This document shows positions 54,642 through 62,769 of a stretch of 64,000 nt of DNA, one piece after another. Within the stretch, counting starts at the first letter, position 1; every line of letters starts with the position of its first letter. A program made the position numbers and the translations under genes. Source of the stretch: Pseudomonas sp. P818 (GTDB taxonomy: Bacteria > Pseudomonadota > Gammaproteobacteria > Pseudomonadales > Pseudomonadaceae); contig NZ_ATKM01000011.1 of the NCBI RefSeq assembly GCF_000418555.1, positions 533,600 to 597,599 on the forward strand. Direction: 5' to 3'. The notes beneath the pieces were generated by a model, which was not told where the DNA came from, ran no database searches, and was given only the letters and a program-made list of their open reading frames with translations.

Positions 54642-56416
54642 CACGCACCTCCTACGACAGAAAGGGTTGGTCGGCGGGTGAAGGCGGCGCGCAGGCTGGC
54701 CTCGACGCTGTCGAGGGCTTCTTCCTGGATGCCGGCCGGGTGGTGCTGGCTAAGCCAGGCGTAGTGCTCCGGGCTCCAGTCGGTGAAGCGCGCCTGCAGG
54801 CGTTTGGCAGCGGCGAAGATGCTGAGCGGTGGCGCTACGACGGTGGGCGCGGCCAGTTCGTGCTCGGTGCCACGGCGCGGCATGAAGGTGGGCAGCTGGG
54901 CATCGTCGATGTGCTTGTAGGGCTGCAGCTGGCCACCGAAGGGGATGGCCTTGGCCTTGCGGGCCGCTGCCACGTCTTCCTCGGTGTCGGCGCCCATGGC
55001 CAGCTTGGCGGCCTCCTTGCGTGCCACCTGGGCCGGGGTGTCGGCGTGGCGTTTGAAGCTCTCGCCGATCAGCGCCCCGTCTTCGCGGAAGCCATATTGA
55101 TTGGTGACTACGGCTGGCACGACGTAGTAGATCTCGTGTCCGTTGCCATCCACCGCAACCACCTGGGCGGCATCTTCACGCCAGGGGTTGATGGTGATCA
55201 TCAGGCGTTCGTTGACCATTACGTCTGGCACACCAGCGACGTTGTAACTGCGCCCCTCGAAGCTGACGGTGAGGTCTGGGCGAACCTTGCGGCTCACCGG
55301 CTCAGCTACAGCCAGGTTGCGGCAGACCTCAACGCTGGGCGCCTTGATCAGTTGCTCTTGGCGAATGCTCATCCACATCGCCGTGCGTGGCTGGCCATAG
55401 CGGGAGTGCACCGCGCGTGCGTTGAAATACGCACGCCACGTTGCGGCCTTGGCGTTCAGCTCGTCCAGGTCGGCAACGGGCTGGAACTTCAAGCCTGCTT
55501 CGAACTTGCGCTCGATCAGGTTCCGCGCGTTTTCCACCTGGCCGGTGACGCGAGCAGCACCAGGTGCGTGGACGATCATCTGAATGCCCAGGCTGCGGCA
55601 CAGGTTGCGCGTCATCGCCGAGGTGTTTGCCGAACCGGGGTCCATCATCAAGATGCGCGGTACGCCGTGCATCACATCGGCGCCGCCGCGCTCCTGCATG
55701 GCATTGATCAGCACCGAGCAAAGGTTCTCGCTGCTTTCAGCACCCATCACATATTCGACGTACACCCAGCCGCTGGTATGGTCGGTGATCTCATACGACC
55801 AGACGCGATTGGCAGCAATGCGCGCCAGGTTCTTGGGCTTGTTCTTGTAGAACTGGTCCGCCTCCATCACGCGCAGGCCGTTGCCGCGCGCATCGGCGCC
55901 GGGGCGCAGGTAGTACAGAACGCACAGCGAGGCGTCGATCTGCCAAACGTGGTTTGGGTGCTCGCTCACCAACTGGGTCACGGGTGCCTGGGCCAGCAGT
56001 TGCTTGGGGTGCAGCTTGTAGGCGTAAAGGGCGCGGCTGATGGCGCTCAGCGACATCGGGCGGATCTCGCCGCTGACCTTGTCGACGGCTTCGGCTCGGA
56101 TCATGCCGCTGGCGCGTAGCGCTTCAACGGCATCACCCAGGGAATACAGGCGCTTTTCATTGCGACGGGCAGACTCCATCAGCGCTGTGCTGATGGTCAG
56201 TGCCTCTTCACGAGCCAGGTCGCTCTGGCCAGCGTCTACACGTTGCTTACGTGCGGTGGTGGCCACGGTCACCTCCTCAAGTTTGCGATAGAGGGTTGCC
56301 AGGCTAAGGCCCAGCTCCTGCGCCGCAGCCCGGCACAGGGCGGTACGCTGGCCGCGCGCTGCGCGTTGCAGCGAGCGTTCCAGGTCGACCAGGCGTTGGG
56401 TAATGACGGCGCTCAT
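54641..56416 (-). CDS. DDE transposase A (MuA-like)
   Basis: Protein of 591 residues that cuts the phage ends and joins them to target DNA. The catalytic triad is visible: Asp161 in VWQIDAS, Asp259 in LMMDPGS and Glu295 in TGQVENARN, with the usual 35-residue spacing. An HTH lies at about 27-47 (ALCRAAAQELGLSLATLYRK). The C-terminal part is a beta-barrel region followed by a helical tail that should touch B. It lacks the separate N-terminal enhancer-binding domain of MuA, as in B3. Confidence 0.95.
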   Translation of the reverse strand: MSAVITQRLVDLERSLQRAARGQRTALCRAAAQELGLSLATLYRKLEEVTVATTARKQRVDAGQSDLAREEALTISTALMESARRNEKRLYSLGDAVEALRASGMIRAEAVDKVSGEIRPMSLSAISRALYAYKLHPKQLLAQAPVTQLVSEHPNHVWQIDASLCVLYYLRPGADARGNGLRVMEADQFYKNKPKNLARIAANRVWSYEITDHTSGWVYVEYVMGAESSENLCSVLINAMQERGGADVMHGVPRILMMDPGSANTSAMTRNLCRSLGIQMIVHAPGAARVTGQVENARNLIERKFEAGLKFQPVADLDELNAKAATWRAYFNARAVHSRYGQPRTAMWMSIRQEQLIKAPSVEVCRNLAVAEPVSRKVRPDLTVSFEGRSYNVAGVPDVMVNERLMITINPWREDAAQVVAVDGNGHEIYYVVPAVVTNQYGFREDGALIGESFKRHADTPAQVARKEAAKLAMGADTEEDVAAARKAKAIPFGGQLQPYKHIDDAQLPTFMPRRGTEHELAAPTVVAPPLSIFAAAKRLQARFTDWSPEHYAWLSQHHPAGIQEEALDSVEASLRAAFTRRPTLSVVGGA

Positions 56417-56419
56417 CGA

Positions 56420-57355
56420 TCAGGCCTCGTTGCCTTGGCCACCAGGTGGGGTCTGCTCGATCCAGCCGAAGTCCTCGGCACCGGCCAGCAAGTCGGCCGG
56501 TACCTCAAACTCCTCGCGGATGTTGCCGAGCACCTTCTCCAGCTGGGCCAGCAAGCCGGCCTTGAACACCCGGTGATCCATGCCGGTGCTGTTGGAGTGG
56601 TCGACAAGCGTGTTGAAACCCTCGCGCAACTTGCCCAGCAGCACGGCCTCGGCTTCGAATGCCAGTAAGCTGACTTCCTGGCGCAGCTGCTTGGCGTCCT
56701 CGTCTGGGGAAAGGGTTTTGATGCGGGGCTGTTTCGCCAGCTTGGTGGCCAGCTCGTCGATTTTCGCGTTCTTGTCGGCAGCCAGCTGCTGCAGCGCCTT
56801 CTTGTCCTCACGGCTCTGGCGTAGGGCTTGGCGTAGCTCCTTCACGCTCATGGTGGCCACGTCGTCGAGGCTCAGCTCGCCTGTCTGGCCGGTGAGTTCC
56901 AGCTCATGGATCTCTTCGTCGTCCAGGACGAGCATCTCGAAGAGCTTGGATTGATTGCCCAGGGCTTTGTTTAGGGCGGCATTACTGCCCAGGCTGGCGA
57001 ACTTGGCTGACGCGCTCATAAATTTGACAGCCACCTTTCGATCCAGACCTAGGGAATCCAGGCGGTGGATGAACTCTCCGTGAGGGGTGGCAACCTTGAG
57101 CACTTGCAGCGCTCGGCCCACTTCTAAGCAGGCCTCGACGCTGCGGCGCATGTTGGCAGCGATATCGCGCTGGATCAGGTCCGGGTCGGTACAGTCGGCC
57201 GGGAGCTGGTAGCCCAGCTGCGCAGCCACGGCGCGCACCTGGCTGTCGTGCTCAGCATTCAGGCTGATCACCTGATTCTGCTGCGCTACCAGGGTTTCAC
57301 CGTCCAGCGCCACGTCGCTGACGAGTTCGACTTTAGGGGTTGCAGTACGGGCCAT
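56420..57355 (-). CDS. DUF3102 phage protein, 311 residues
   Basis: DUF3102 part: RDIAANMRRSVEACLEVGRA and HGEFIHRLDSLGLDRKVAVK. A coiled coil follows (about 190-225: LRQALRQSREDKKALQQLAA). DUF3102 proteins are often phage- or plasmid-borne and are related to ParB-like or anti-repressor-type proteins, but without proven role. It is separated from A by three bases and meets the next gene at its ATG. Confidence 0.85.
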   Translation of the reverse strand: MARTATPKVELVSDVALDGETLVAQQNQVISLNAEHDSQVRAVAAQLGYQLPADCTDPDLIQRDIAANMRRSVEACLEVGRALQVLKVATPHGEFIHRLDSLGLDRKVAVKFMSASAKFASLGSNAALNKALGNQSKLFEMLVLDDEEIHELELTGQTGELSLDDVATMSVKELRQALRQSREDKKALQQLAADKNAKIDELATKLAKQPRIKTLSPDEDAKQLRQEVSLLAFEAEAVLLGKLREGFNTLVDHSNSTGMDHRVFKAGLLAQLEKVLGNIREEFEVPADLLAGAEDFGWIEQTPPGGQGNEA

Positions 57356-57636
57356 CAGGCAGCCCTCCGCTCGGCTTCGCCAGCCAGCGCACGCAGGCGC
57401 TCGATGGCTTCGGCACGGTTGCCGTTGGCTTCGATCAGGGCATTGCGGAACTCGTCGGCGCCACGGCGGCAGCCGTAGTAGTAGGCGTCGAACTCCAGGC
57501 TGCCCTGCGGGTAGTTGATGGTGGTGGGCTCACCCTCGATGCGCAGCTTGAGCGCTGCACAGAGCCCCTCGAAATAGATGCTGCTGTGGCGATCGCCACC
57601 GCGCAGCAGGTGCTGGGCCAGTTTGGTGTAGTTCAT
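57355..57636 (-). CDS. Phage protein, 93 residues
   Basis: Starts MNYTKLAQHLLRGGDRHSSI and contains FDAYYYGCRRGADEFRNALI. A mixed alpha-beta protein with no known family. Its end overlaps the start of the DUF3102 gene by one base, so it belongs to the early operon. AAGGAG stands before the ATG. Confidence 0.75.
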   Translation of the reverse strand: MNYTKLAQHLLRGGDRHSSIYFEGLCAALKLRIEGEPTTINYPQGSLEFDAYYYGCRRGADEFRNALIEANGNRAEAIERLRALAGEAERRAA

Positions 57637-57652
57637 GGCGTGCTCCTTGTTG

Positions 57653-57961
57653 TCAGCGGCTGGCCCCGGCCAGCACGCGTTGGTTGATTTCGTTGATGCG
57701 GTGCTGCGCGGCGCCCATCTCGTTGGCGTGGGCCTGGGCGATCTGCAGCAGCGCGATGGACGGGGCGAAGCGGCCGTTGTCGAGCTTCACGGCAAGGCCT
57801 TCGGCGATCAGGGTGTTGATGGCGCGGTTGATGTTGGCCGGGCTCTCCCCGAGCCCCTTGGCCAACTCGCCGTTGCTGATGCCGGTGAGGCTGTAGCCCT
57901 TGAGGGCCTTGAGCACGCGCAGGATTCGCGCGCCGCTGTCGGAGGTGCGTGGGGTGGTCAT
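57653..57961 (-). CDS. Winged-helix (IclR-type HTH) phage regulator
   Basis: Protein of 102 residues. LRVLKALKGYSLTGISNGELAKG followed by LGESPANINRAINTLIAEGL is an IclR/MarR-like winged HTH and the rest is a helix. It probably regulates the early operon. The ATG at 57961 overlaps the previous stop (ATGA at 57958-57961). Confidence 0.8.
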   Translation of the reverse strand: MTTPRTSDSGARILRVLKALKGYSLTGISNGELAKGLGESPANINRAINTLIAEGLAVKLDNGRFAPSIALLQIAQAHANEMGAAQHRINEINQRVLAGASR

Positions 57962-58185
57962 GCTTGGGCTCCGGTGGAGGTGTAGAACGGTTTCATCTCG
58001 GCGCTCACCTCGGCTGCGATGTCCTGCAGCTCGCCAACGGTGAGGTCGCGCAGGGGCTTGCCCAGCGCCATGGCGCGCTCTGCGAACAGCTTCTGGCGCG
58101 AGCCACACCACCAGTCGGTGAAGCCGGCGAACGGCTCCAGGGCTTCGTGCATGTCCATCACCTGAGCCAGCTCTATGGCGTTCAT
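57958..58185 (-). CDS. Small phage protein, 75 residues
   Basis: MNAIELAQVMDMHEALEPFA is followed by GFTDWWCGSRQKLFAERAMA. Helical; no family recognised. It starts by ATGA overlap with the upstream stop and ends by overlap with the next gene. The packed position supports it. Confidence 0.72.
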   Translation of the reverse strand: MNAIELAQVMDMHEALEPFAGFTDWWCGSRQKLFAERAMALGKPLRDLTVGELQDIAAEVSAEMKPFYTSTGAQA

Positions 58186-58661
58186 GCCTGCTCTCCTAGA
58201 TCAAGTTGCGGGTTGGCGTGCTGCTGCACGTTGGCGCGGTGCCAGGCCAGGCTGGTGAGGCCGGCCTGCAGCGCGGCCTGGGCGGCGTCGGCATCGACCT
58301 GGCCTTGGTAGAAGGCGATCAGGGCACCCGTGGTCGCGTTGAGTACGGCCTGCAGCTCGTTCACGTCCTGCGCGGTGCAGGTGCGGCCGGACGGGATGTC
58401 AATCAGCAGCTTGCCGCTGGTGGATGCCAGCCAGCGCGAGATCAGGGCGATACCGCAGGCATGCTCGAAGGCAGGGATCAGCACCGCAGGCATGCGCCCT
58501 TCTGTGAGCCACTTGTAGAGGGCCCAGTGGTTGGCCTGGCCCATCCGCTCAGCAATGCGCTCGACGCTGAGGTTGTGCCGCTCCTTGGCGAAGTCCAGCG
58601 ACCACTCCATGGCTTGGCGGATGCTGCTGGGCTGGGCGTTCTTCCAGATGCGCTTCTTCAT
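58182..58661 (-). CDS. CII/Cro-like HTH phage protein, 159 residues
   Basis: Starts MKKRIWKNAQPSSIRQAMEW. LSVERIAERMGQANHWALYKWLTEGRMPA looks like a CII- or Cro-like HTH with recognition helix NHWALYKWL. The C-terminus (ALNATTGALIAFYQGQVDAD) is helical. GGAGG seven bases before the ATG at 58661 fixes the start. It is a candidate early regulator of the phage; the function is inferred. Confidence 0.75.
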   Translation of the reverse strand: MKKRIWKNAQPSSIRQAMEWSLDFAKERHNLSVERIAERMGQANHWALYKWLTEGRMPAVLIPAFEHACGIALISRWLASTSGKLLIDIPSGRTCTAQDVNELQAVLNATTGALIAFYQGQVDADAAQAALQAGLTSLAWHRANVQQHANPQLDLGEQA

Positions 58662-58790
58662 TGGAAGGCCTCCAGAGACGCGCCATGGCATGCCGCCAAA
58701 CAAACTACGTTTTTGCTGCTGGGCAAAAGCGTTGCCATCGGCACAATGGAATCAGGTACATTCACCAGCAGAAGCAAGGCGGTAGCAGCG

Positions 58791-59045
58791 ATGGACGACG
58801 TAGAGCAGTTGCGGGCCCAAGTCGAGGCGCAGGCGTGTGTGATCAACCACTTGCTGGTTGCTTGCATGCGGCACGGCATCATTGAACCGCAGGCGCTGGC
58901 CGATGAATGCCGCGCACGGCGCACTGGGCCTACGTCCATTGCCGCCGACCCGCGCGCTAGGCGCTTGCTGCTCAAGGAGCTGGATGCGTGGGCGACCCTG
59001 ATCATTGATCAGCACCATGCAGATGCCGAGTCTCCAGATGCTTGA
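58791..59045 (+). CDS. Small phage protein on the opposite strand, 84 residues
   Basis: Starts MDDVEQLRAQVEAQACVINH and ends DQHHADAESPDA; the first 20 residues are coiled-coil-like. It is the only rightward gene within the leftward operon and converges with the next gene, overlapping it by 44 bases. The ribosome site AAGGCGG is moderate. The competing minus-strand frame (58658-59005) has shadow-like composition, so this one is preferred. Confidence 0.58.
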   Translation: MDDVEQLRAQVEAQACVINHLLVACMRHGIIEPQALADECRARRTGPTSIAADPRARRLLLKELDAWATLIIDQHHADAESPDA

Positions 59046-59442
59046 GCGCCTGGGCTTCATTGATGCCCAAGGCTTCAGCCAGGGAGAGGACATGGCGGTA
59101 AACGGACTGGGTAGAAGTACCCATGGCCCTCGCCAGGCGCTGGCGCCGGCCAAGGCCATCGAGCTGCTCTGTCGCGTTGCCGGTGGCCAGCAGCTTGTCG
59201 CTGACCAGGCGACCTGCACCGATCAGCATCAGGCGATCGATCAGCTTTGCAGTACCGGCGCTGGCCGGGGTGCGATCGACGAACACCAGGGCCTGCTGGC
59301 GGGCTTCGGCCAGGTGAGCGGCGATGGCCGGGCCATCACCAGGTGCGCAGGCGATCAGCGCGTTGAGCGCGGCGCGCCAGGCGTCCATAGGATGGGGGAT
59401 CAATTCGATCTCCTCGGTTATGAGTTGCGGCTTGTCGGTCAT
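59002..59442 (-). CDS. Phage protein with C-terminal HTH, 146 residues
   Basis: Starts MTDKPQLITEEIELIPHPMD. The end, RRQRLARAMGTSTQSVYRHVLSLAEALG, looks like an HTH. GAGGG precedes the ATG. It is the second early gene after the Ner-like one. Its 3' end overlaps the rightward small gene. Role unknown, probably regulatory. Confidence 0.72.
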   Translation of the reverse strand: MTDKPQLITEEIELIPHPMDAWRAALNALIACAPGDGPAIAAHLAEARQQALVFVDRTPASAGTAKLIDRLMLIGAGRLVSDKLLATGNATEQLDGLGRRQRLARAMGTSTQSVYRHVLSLAEALGINEAQALKHLETRHLHGADQ

Positions 59443-59477
59443 GGCGTTGACCCTCGCTGCGGATGGCTGGAGGTGGG

Positions 59478-59696
59478 TTAGGCGGCGAAGGCCTCTTCGT
59501 CTTCGATCTTCATGCCGAGCTTTACGGCGATCTCATGGGCCTTGCCGTAGTTGGCTTTGGCCTGGCCGTTGAGCACGCGGTACACCTCGTTGCGGGTGTA
59601 GCCGTGTTCTTCAGCCCATTCGGTGAAGGTTTTGCCGCGCGCTTTGAAGCGTTGCTTCACTTGCTCGGCGGTTAGGGCTTTGGTTGCAGTGGCCAT
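59478..59696 (-). CDS. Small HTH DNA-binding protein (Ner-like role)
   Basis: Protein of 72 residues. FTEWAEEHGYTRNEVYRVLNG is a compact HTH that follows MATATKALTAEQVKQRFKAR. As first leftward gene facing the repressor, it should act like Ner or Cro: it would turn down early and repressor transcription during lytic growth. The ATG at 59696 follows AGGAGCC. The role rests on position and fold. Confidence 0.82.
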   Translation of the reverse strand: MATATKALTAEQVKQRFKARGKTFTEWAEEHGYTRNEVYRVLNGQAKANYGKAHEIAVKLGMKIEDEEAFAA

Positions 59697-59748
59697 GGCG
59701 GTGGCTCCTGTGATGCAAAGATGAATAATGTTTGTGCGATTGATGATG

Positions 59749-59797
59749 GTGCCAAATATGGCACATGTCAAGGGTGATTAAGTGCCAGATATTTCAC
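59749..59797. promoter_or_regulatory. Paired operators in the repressor/Ner intergenic region
   Basis: O1 is a perfect dyad GTGCCA-AATA-TGGCAC (59749-59764). O2 is the imperfect copy GTGCCA-GATA-TTTCAC (59782-59797). They lie 33 bp apart, about three helical turns. The first GTG of O2 is the start codon of the repressor. The pair fits cooperative repressor binding with autoregulation. Confidence 0.62.
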
Positions 59798-60198
59798 TTG
59801 GCGATCGACTTAAAGCGGAGCGCGAGCGCCTCGGATACACGCAGACAGAATTTGCTGATCTGGCTGGGGCTTCGAAGAGGAGCCAGATAGGCTGGGAGCA
59901 GGGGCGTTCTGCACCTGATGCGAATGCACTGGCTGCCTGGCTGGAAGAGGGTCTGGATGTGATCTTTGTATTGAGCGGCCAACGGACAAATGTCGCGACG
60001 ACGAGACATTTACCCCCGGACGAGCAACTGCTGCTGGAGGTCTATCAAGGCATGGCTGCGACAGCGCGCAAGCAGCTTCTGGCCGAGCTGCTCACTGGCG
60101 GCAAGAAGCCAAAGGCGCCGAGTGAATCAGCAGGCATCAAGGTTTCAGGCAGCGGCCACAGGATCGCGGGTAGGGATTTCAACGAACGGAAGGAGTAG
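59782..60198 (+). CDS. XRE-family phage repressor
   Basis: Protein of 138 residues. The HTH is in LGYTQTEFADLAGASKRSQIGWEQGRSAP. A helical middle follows (PDEQLLLEVYQGMAATARKQ), probably for oligomerisation. The C-terminus is GIKVSGSGHRIAGRDFN. It lacks a serine-lysine self-cleavage domain, so induction is not by RecA autoproteolysis. The start GTG at 59782 is fixed by the stop TAA directly before it and by AGGGTG. It diverges from the Ner-like gene. Confidence 0.85.
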   Translation: MPDISLGDRLKAERERLGYTQTEFADLAGASKRSQIGWEQGRSAPDANALAAWLEEGLDVIFVLSGQRTNVATTRHLPPDEQLLLEVYQGMAATARKQLLAELLTGGKKPKAPSESAGIKVSGSGHRIAGRDFNERKE

Positions 60199-60202
60199 CA
60201 CC

Positions 60203-60643
60203 ATGGATATCCAGGTTGAGGGGAGCAACAACCGAGTCGCAGGGCGTGACTATCTGGAGCTGAACGCTCAGCTCTCGCTGACGCCTGAGCAGTTGCAGGT
60301 GCTGGCGGTAAAGCCTTGCCCCTCGTGCGAGGTGCGGCTGGTCACGGCCCAGGCGCAGACGTGCAATCACTGCCTACGTGAGCGCGTCGCCAATGACCAA
60401 AAGGTCAAGGTGGGGTTCGTCATATTCCTGGTGTTCATGGTGTGGGGCTGGTTGCTTAAGCGCAGCGGGCCAAATGCGGGGCTGCTCGAACTGGTTGAGT
60501 CCCTGATAGCTGCTGGCGGCATCGTGCTTTGCGGCATGCTGCTGCTTGAGATGTTCAAGCTCTGGTGGGTCTGCTACAGCGAGGAGTTCTTCTCGGCGGT
60601 CTGGCGCGCAGTGGTGAGGCTGGTGAATGGAGGCCGGAAATGA
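60203..60643 (+). CDS. Zinc-ribbon membrane protein with repressor-like motif
   Basis: Protein of 146 residues. Residues 1-20 (MDIQVEGSNNRVAGRDYLEL) carry the same GS-x-x-R-[IV]-A-G-R-D motif as the repressor tail. A zinc ribbon CPSCEVR...CNHC follows at about 38-56. Two membrane helices lie at about 69-85 and 103-121. It starts five bases after the repressor stop with AAGGAG, so it should be expressed in the lysogen. Function unknown; superinfection exclusion or repressor tethering is possible (inference). Confidence 0.78.
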   Translation: MDIQVEGSNNRVAGRDYLELNAQLSLTPEQLQVLAVKPCPSCEVRLVTAQAQTCNHCLRERVANDQKVKVGFVIFLVFMVWGWLLKRSGPNAGLLELVESLIAAGGIVLCGMLLLEMFKLWWVCYSEEFFSAVWRAVVRLVNGGRK

Positions 60644-61368
60644 AAAAGGCGCATCTACTGCTGGTTGTGCTGGTGGCTTCCCTAACGGGGTGTACGACTG
60701 CTCCAAACTACCGCGATAAGACCCCGGCAGAGGTTGCCCAGGGTGTTCGCGTCATCGAGAACGAATTCAGTAATGACCGGGTATTCGTAGGTCCACCCGT
60801 TACTGGCGAGCCAGCGGGTGGGGTTTTCTATTCGGCAGAGCTTGCTGCCATCCAGGCAAAGAGCGGGGGAACGGTTGTTCATGCTCTCCGGGTGAGATGG
60901 AAATACGGTAACGACCGTTGGCTGTTCTTTAAGTCAGCAACGCTTCCTGGTGGCCGCTCACTCGATACTGTGGTCAATGATCGCCATGTAGAGAGCTGCA
61001 GCGCGTCCCGATACTGCAACTACACCGAAAGTGTGTCTGCGGTGATGCCGCTCGATGCATTGGCAGGAGCAAGCAACGGCCTGCGGGTACAGTTTGGATC
61101 TGCGCTTGGCTGGACAGTCGTCGAGCTGCCCCGTGAATACGTGTTGGGTTATCTGCAGGCCCTTTCCATTGCAACAGGCGGCGCCCCATCAGTTGAACCT
61201 GAGACTTCGAGGATCCCCAAGTGGGAGGCTGTACCAACCAGGCCTGCTGATTACGTTCCCGATATTCCGGCTAAGAGTAAGGAGCAGCAGCTGCAGGAGC
61301 TGCAGAACACGCAGGGTCTGAGTTACGAGGAATACCAGCGGCGGTACAAGCTGATCATGGGGCAGTGA
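60640..61368 (+). CDS. Lysogeny-cassette lipoprotein with SHOCT-like tail
   Basis: Protein of 242 residues. The signal MKKAHLLLVVLVASLTGC gives a lipobox LTGC. A beta-rich middle part follows (VRVIENEFSNDRVFVGPP; WKYGNDRWLFFKSATLPGGR), with a pair of cysteines (SCSASRYC). The end, QLQELQNTQGLSYEEYQRRYKLIMGQ-like (read EQQLQELQNTQGLSYEEYQR), resembles a SHOCT domain. It overlaps the previous gene by ATGA. Base composition looks less GC-rich than neighbours. A surface change of the lysogen is possible. Confidence 0.78.
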   Translation: MKKAHLLLVVLVASLTGCTTAPNYRDKTPAEVAQGVRVIENEFSNDRVFVGPPVTGEPAGGVFYSAELAAIQAKSGGTVVHALRVRWKYGNDRWLFFKSATLPGGRSLDTVVNDRHVESCSASRYCNYTESVSAVMPLDALAGASNGLRVQFGSALGWTVVELPREYVLGYLQALSIATGGAPSVEPETSRIPKWEAVPTRPADYVPDIPAKSKEQQLQELQNTQGLSYEEYQRRYKLIMGQ

Positions 61369-61405
61369 TCCAGGAATATCCCCTGGAATAATCCGCACAC
61401 TGTTT

Positions 61406-61440
61406 TAGAGGGCGCCGCAATGGCGCCCTAGTTGTTTTTG
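61406..61440 (+). terminator. Terminator closing the repressor cassette
   Basis: AGGGCGCC and GGCGCCCT (within 61409-61429) pair around GCAAT, then TAGTTGTTTTTG. It separates the lysogenic unit from the lysis genes. From 61441 to 61555 a CG alternation and presumably the late or middle promoter follow; no element could be fixed. Confidence 0.88.
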
Positions 61441-61555
61441 CCCCGTCCAAATTACTCCGCGCGCGCGCGAGGCGAAGCTGTGATCTCTGCCGTTTAAGAC
61501 CGGCACTTATTAGCACAGCAACGGCCAGGGATTGGCCAACCTCGGAGCGCAACCC

Positions 61556-61861
61556 ATGGCCACCACCTGCCAGAACAAGCCCAAGCGCCGCCTACTGCCG
61601 CGCATGACCGTTTTCGCTGTTATCTCCCTGATGCTGCTGACCGCCATCTGGTTCGTGCGCCCCGAGCAGCTGCAGGTGGTGCTGTACAAGGCCAGCCTGG
61701 TGACGCTCGGCGCCGTGCTGGGCTACTACATCGACCGCGCGGTGTTCCTGACCGAAGCCCGGCCGCATGAGTGCATCGGCGGCATCCACATTGTTGGTGC
61801 CTGGCTGCGGCGAGCCCTGATCGTGCTGGCCTGCATCCTCGGCCTGACGCTGGGGCTGTAG
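61556..61861 (+). CDS. Phage holin (2/3 transmembrane type)
   Basis: Protein of 101 residues. It has a basic N-terminus (NKPKRRLLPRM), a first helix VFAVISLMLLTAIWFV, a second LYKASLVTLGAVLGYYIDRA and a third ALIVLACILGLTLGL. This matches the putative 2/3-TM holin of B3- and D3112-like phages. It opens the inner membrane at lysis. The endolysin gene starts directly after it. Confidence 0.85.
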   Translation: MATTCQNKPKRRLLPRMTVFAVISLMLLTAIWFVRPEQLQVVLYKASLVTLGAVLGYYIDRAVFLTEARPHECIGGIHIVGAWLRRALIVLACILGLTLGL

Positions 61862-61863
61862 TC

Positions 61864-62769
61864 GTGAACCGCCTCAAGCGTTGGCTGGCCGAGGCCGGCA
61901 ATGACCTGGCGATCATCTGGATGGTCGAACCGCGCCTGTTTCTGTGGCCGCTGATCCTGCTGGTGTTCGCCATCGGCATCTTCATCGTGCCCAAGGCAGA
62001 TGCCGCCAGTATCCCGACCGCCGCCGAGCAGCACCGCCGCACCCTTGTGCGCGCCGCCCATGCTGAGTGGGGCCTGGGGGCGCCTGTGGCGACGTTCGCA
62101 GCTCAGGTGCATCAGGAAAGCGCCTGGCGGGTGAATGCTCGCTCGCCGGTCGGCGCAGAGGGCCTGGCGCAGTTCATGCCGGCTACTGCTGACTGGATGG
62201 CCGAGATCTACCCGCGCAGCCTGGGCCCGGCGCAGCCGTACAACCCAGGCTGGGCACTGCGGGCGATGGTGGCGTTCGACCGCTGGCTCTACGAACGAAA
62301 CCAGGCCGTGAGCGAGTGTGACCGCTGGGCCTTCGTGCTGGCCGGCTACAACGGCGGCAATGGCTGGGTGAATCGTGACCGCAGGCTGGCATCGGCAAAG
62401 GGCGCCGATCCGCTGGCCTGGTTCGATTCCGTCGAGCGGCACAACGCTGGCCGCTCGGCTGCCAACTTCCGCGATAACCGCCATTACCCGCGCGCCATCC
62501 TGCTGCGCTGGGAGCCCATGTATGCGGCTGCCGGCTGGGGTGTAGGCGTGTGCGCCGACAGGTATAGCCGCCATGAAGATCCCAACGCTGTTTCTGCTCG
62601 CCACATTGACCAGCAGTTCGCCTGCCGCCTGCTCCCGGAACTGGCTGGCTGCCGCCGAGCTGTTCGCATCGCCGCCGCCCCGCGTTCGCCCGGCCCAGCT
62701 GTGGCCGCCCGAGCGCGCGGACAAACGACCACCCATGCCGCGCTGGTTGCGGCGCCGGCTAAAGCGTAA
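61864..62769 (+). CDS. Phage lytic transglycosylase (SLT domain, membrane-anchored)
   Basis: Muralytic enzyme of 301 residues starting at GTG (61864) two bases after the holin stop. A hydrophobic segment (LFLWPLILLVFAIGIFIVP, about 24-42) ends near ADAAS, so it is a signal-arrest or signal sequence. The SLT domain has HQESAWRVNA with the catalytic Glu, GAEGLAQFMPATADWM and YNGGNGWVNRD. The tail of about 50 residues is disordered and holds the nested ORF in another frame. Confidence 0.9.
   Translation: MNRLKRWLAEAGNDLAIIWMVEPRLFLWPLILLVFAIGIFIVPKADAASIPTAAEQHRRTLVRAAHAEWGLGAPVATFAAQVHQESAWRVNARSPVGAEGLAQFMPATADWMAEIYPRSLGPAQPYNPGWALRAMVAFDRWLYERNQAVSECDRWAFVLAGYNGGNGWVNRDRRLASAKGADPLAWFDSVERHNAGRSAANFRDNRHYPRAILLRWEPMYAAAGWGVGVCADRYSRHEDPNAVSARHIDQQFACRLLPELAGCRRAVRIAAAPRSPGPAVAARARGQTTTHAALVAAPAKA

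Noticed and set aside
58658..59005. Minus-strand ORF of 115 codons in the early operon
   Set aside because: Ser/Ala-rich shadow composition, no ribosome site; the rightward 84-residue ORF is more protein-like.
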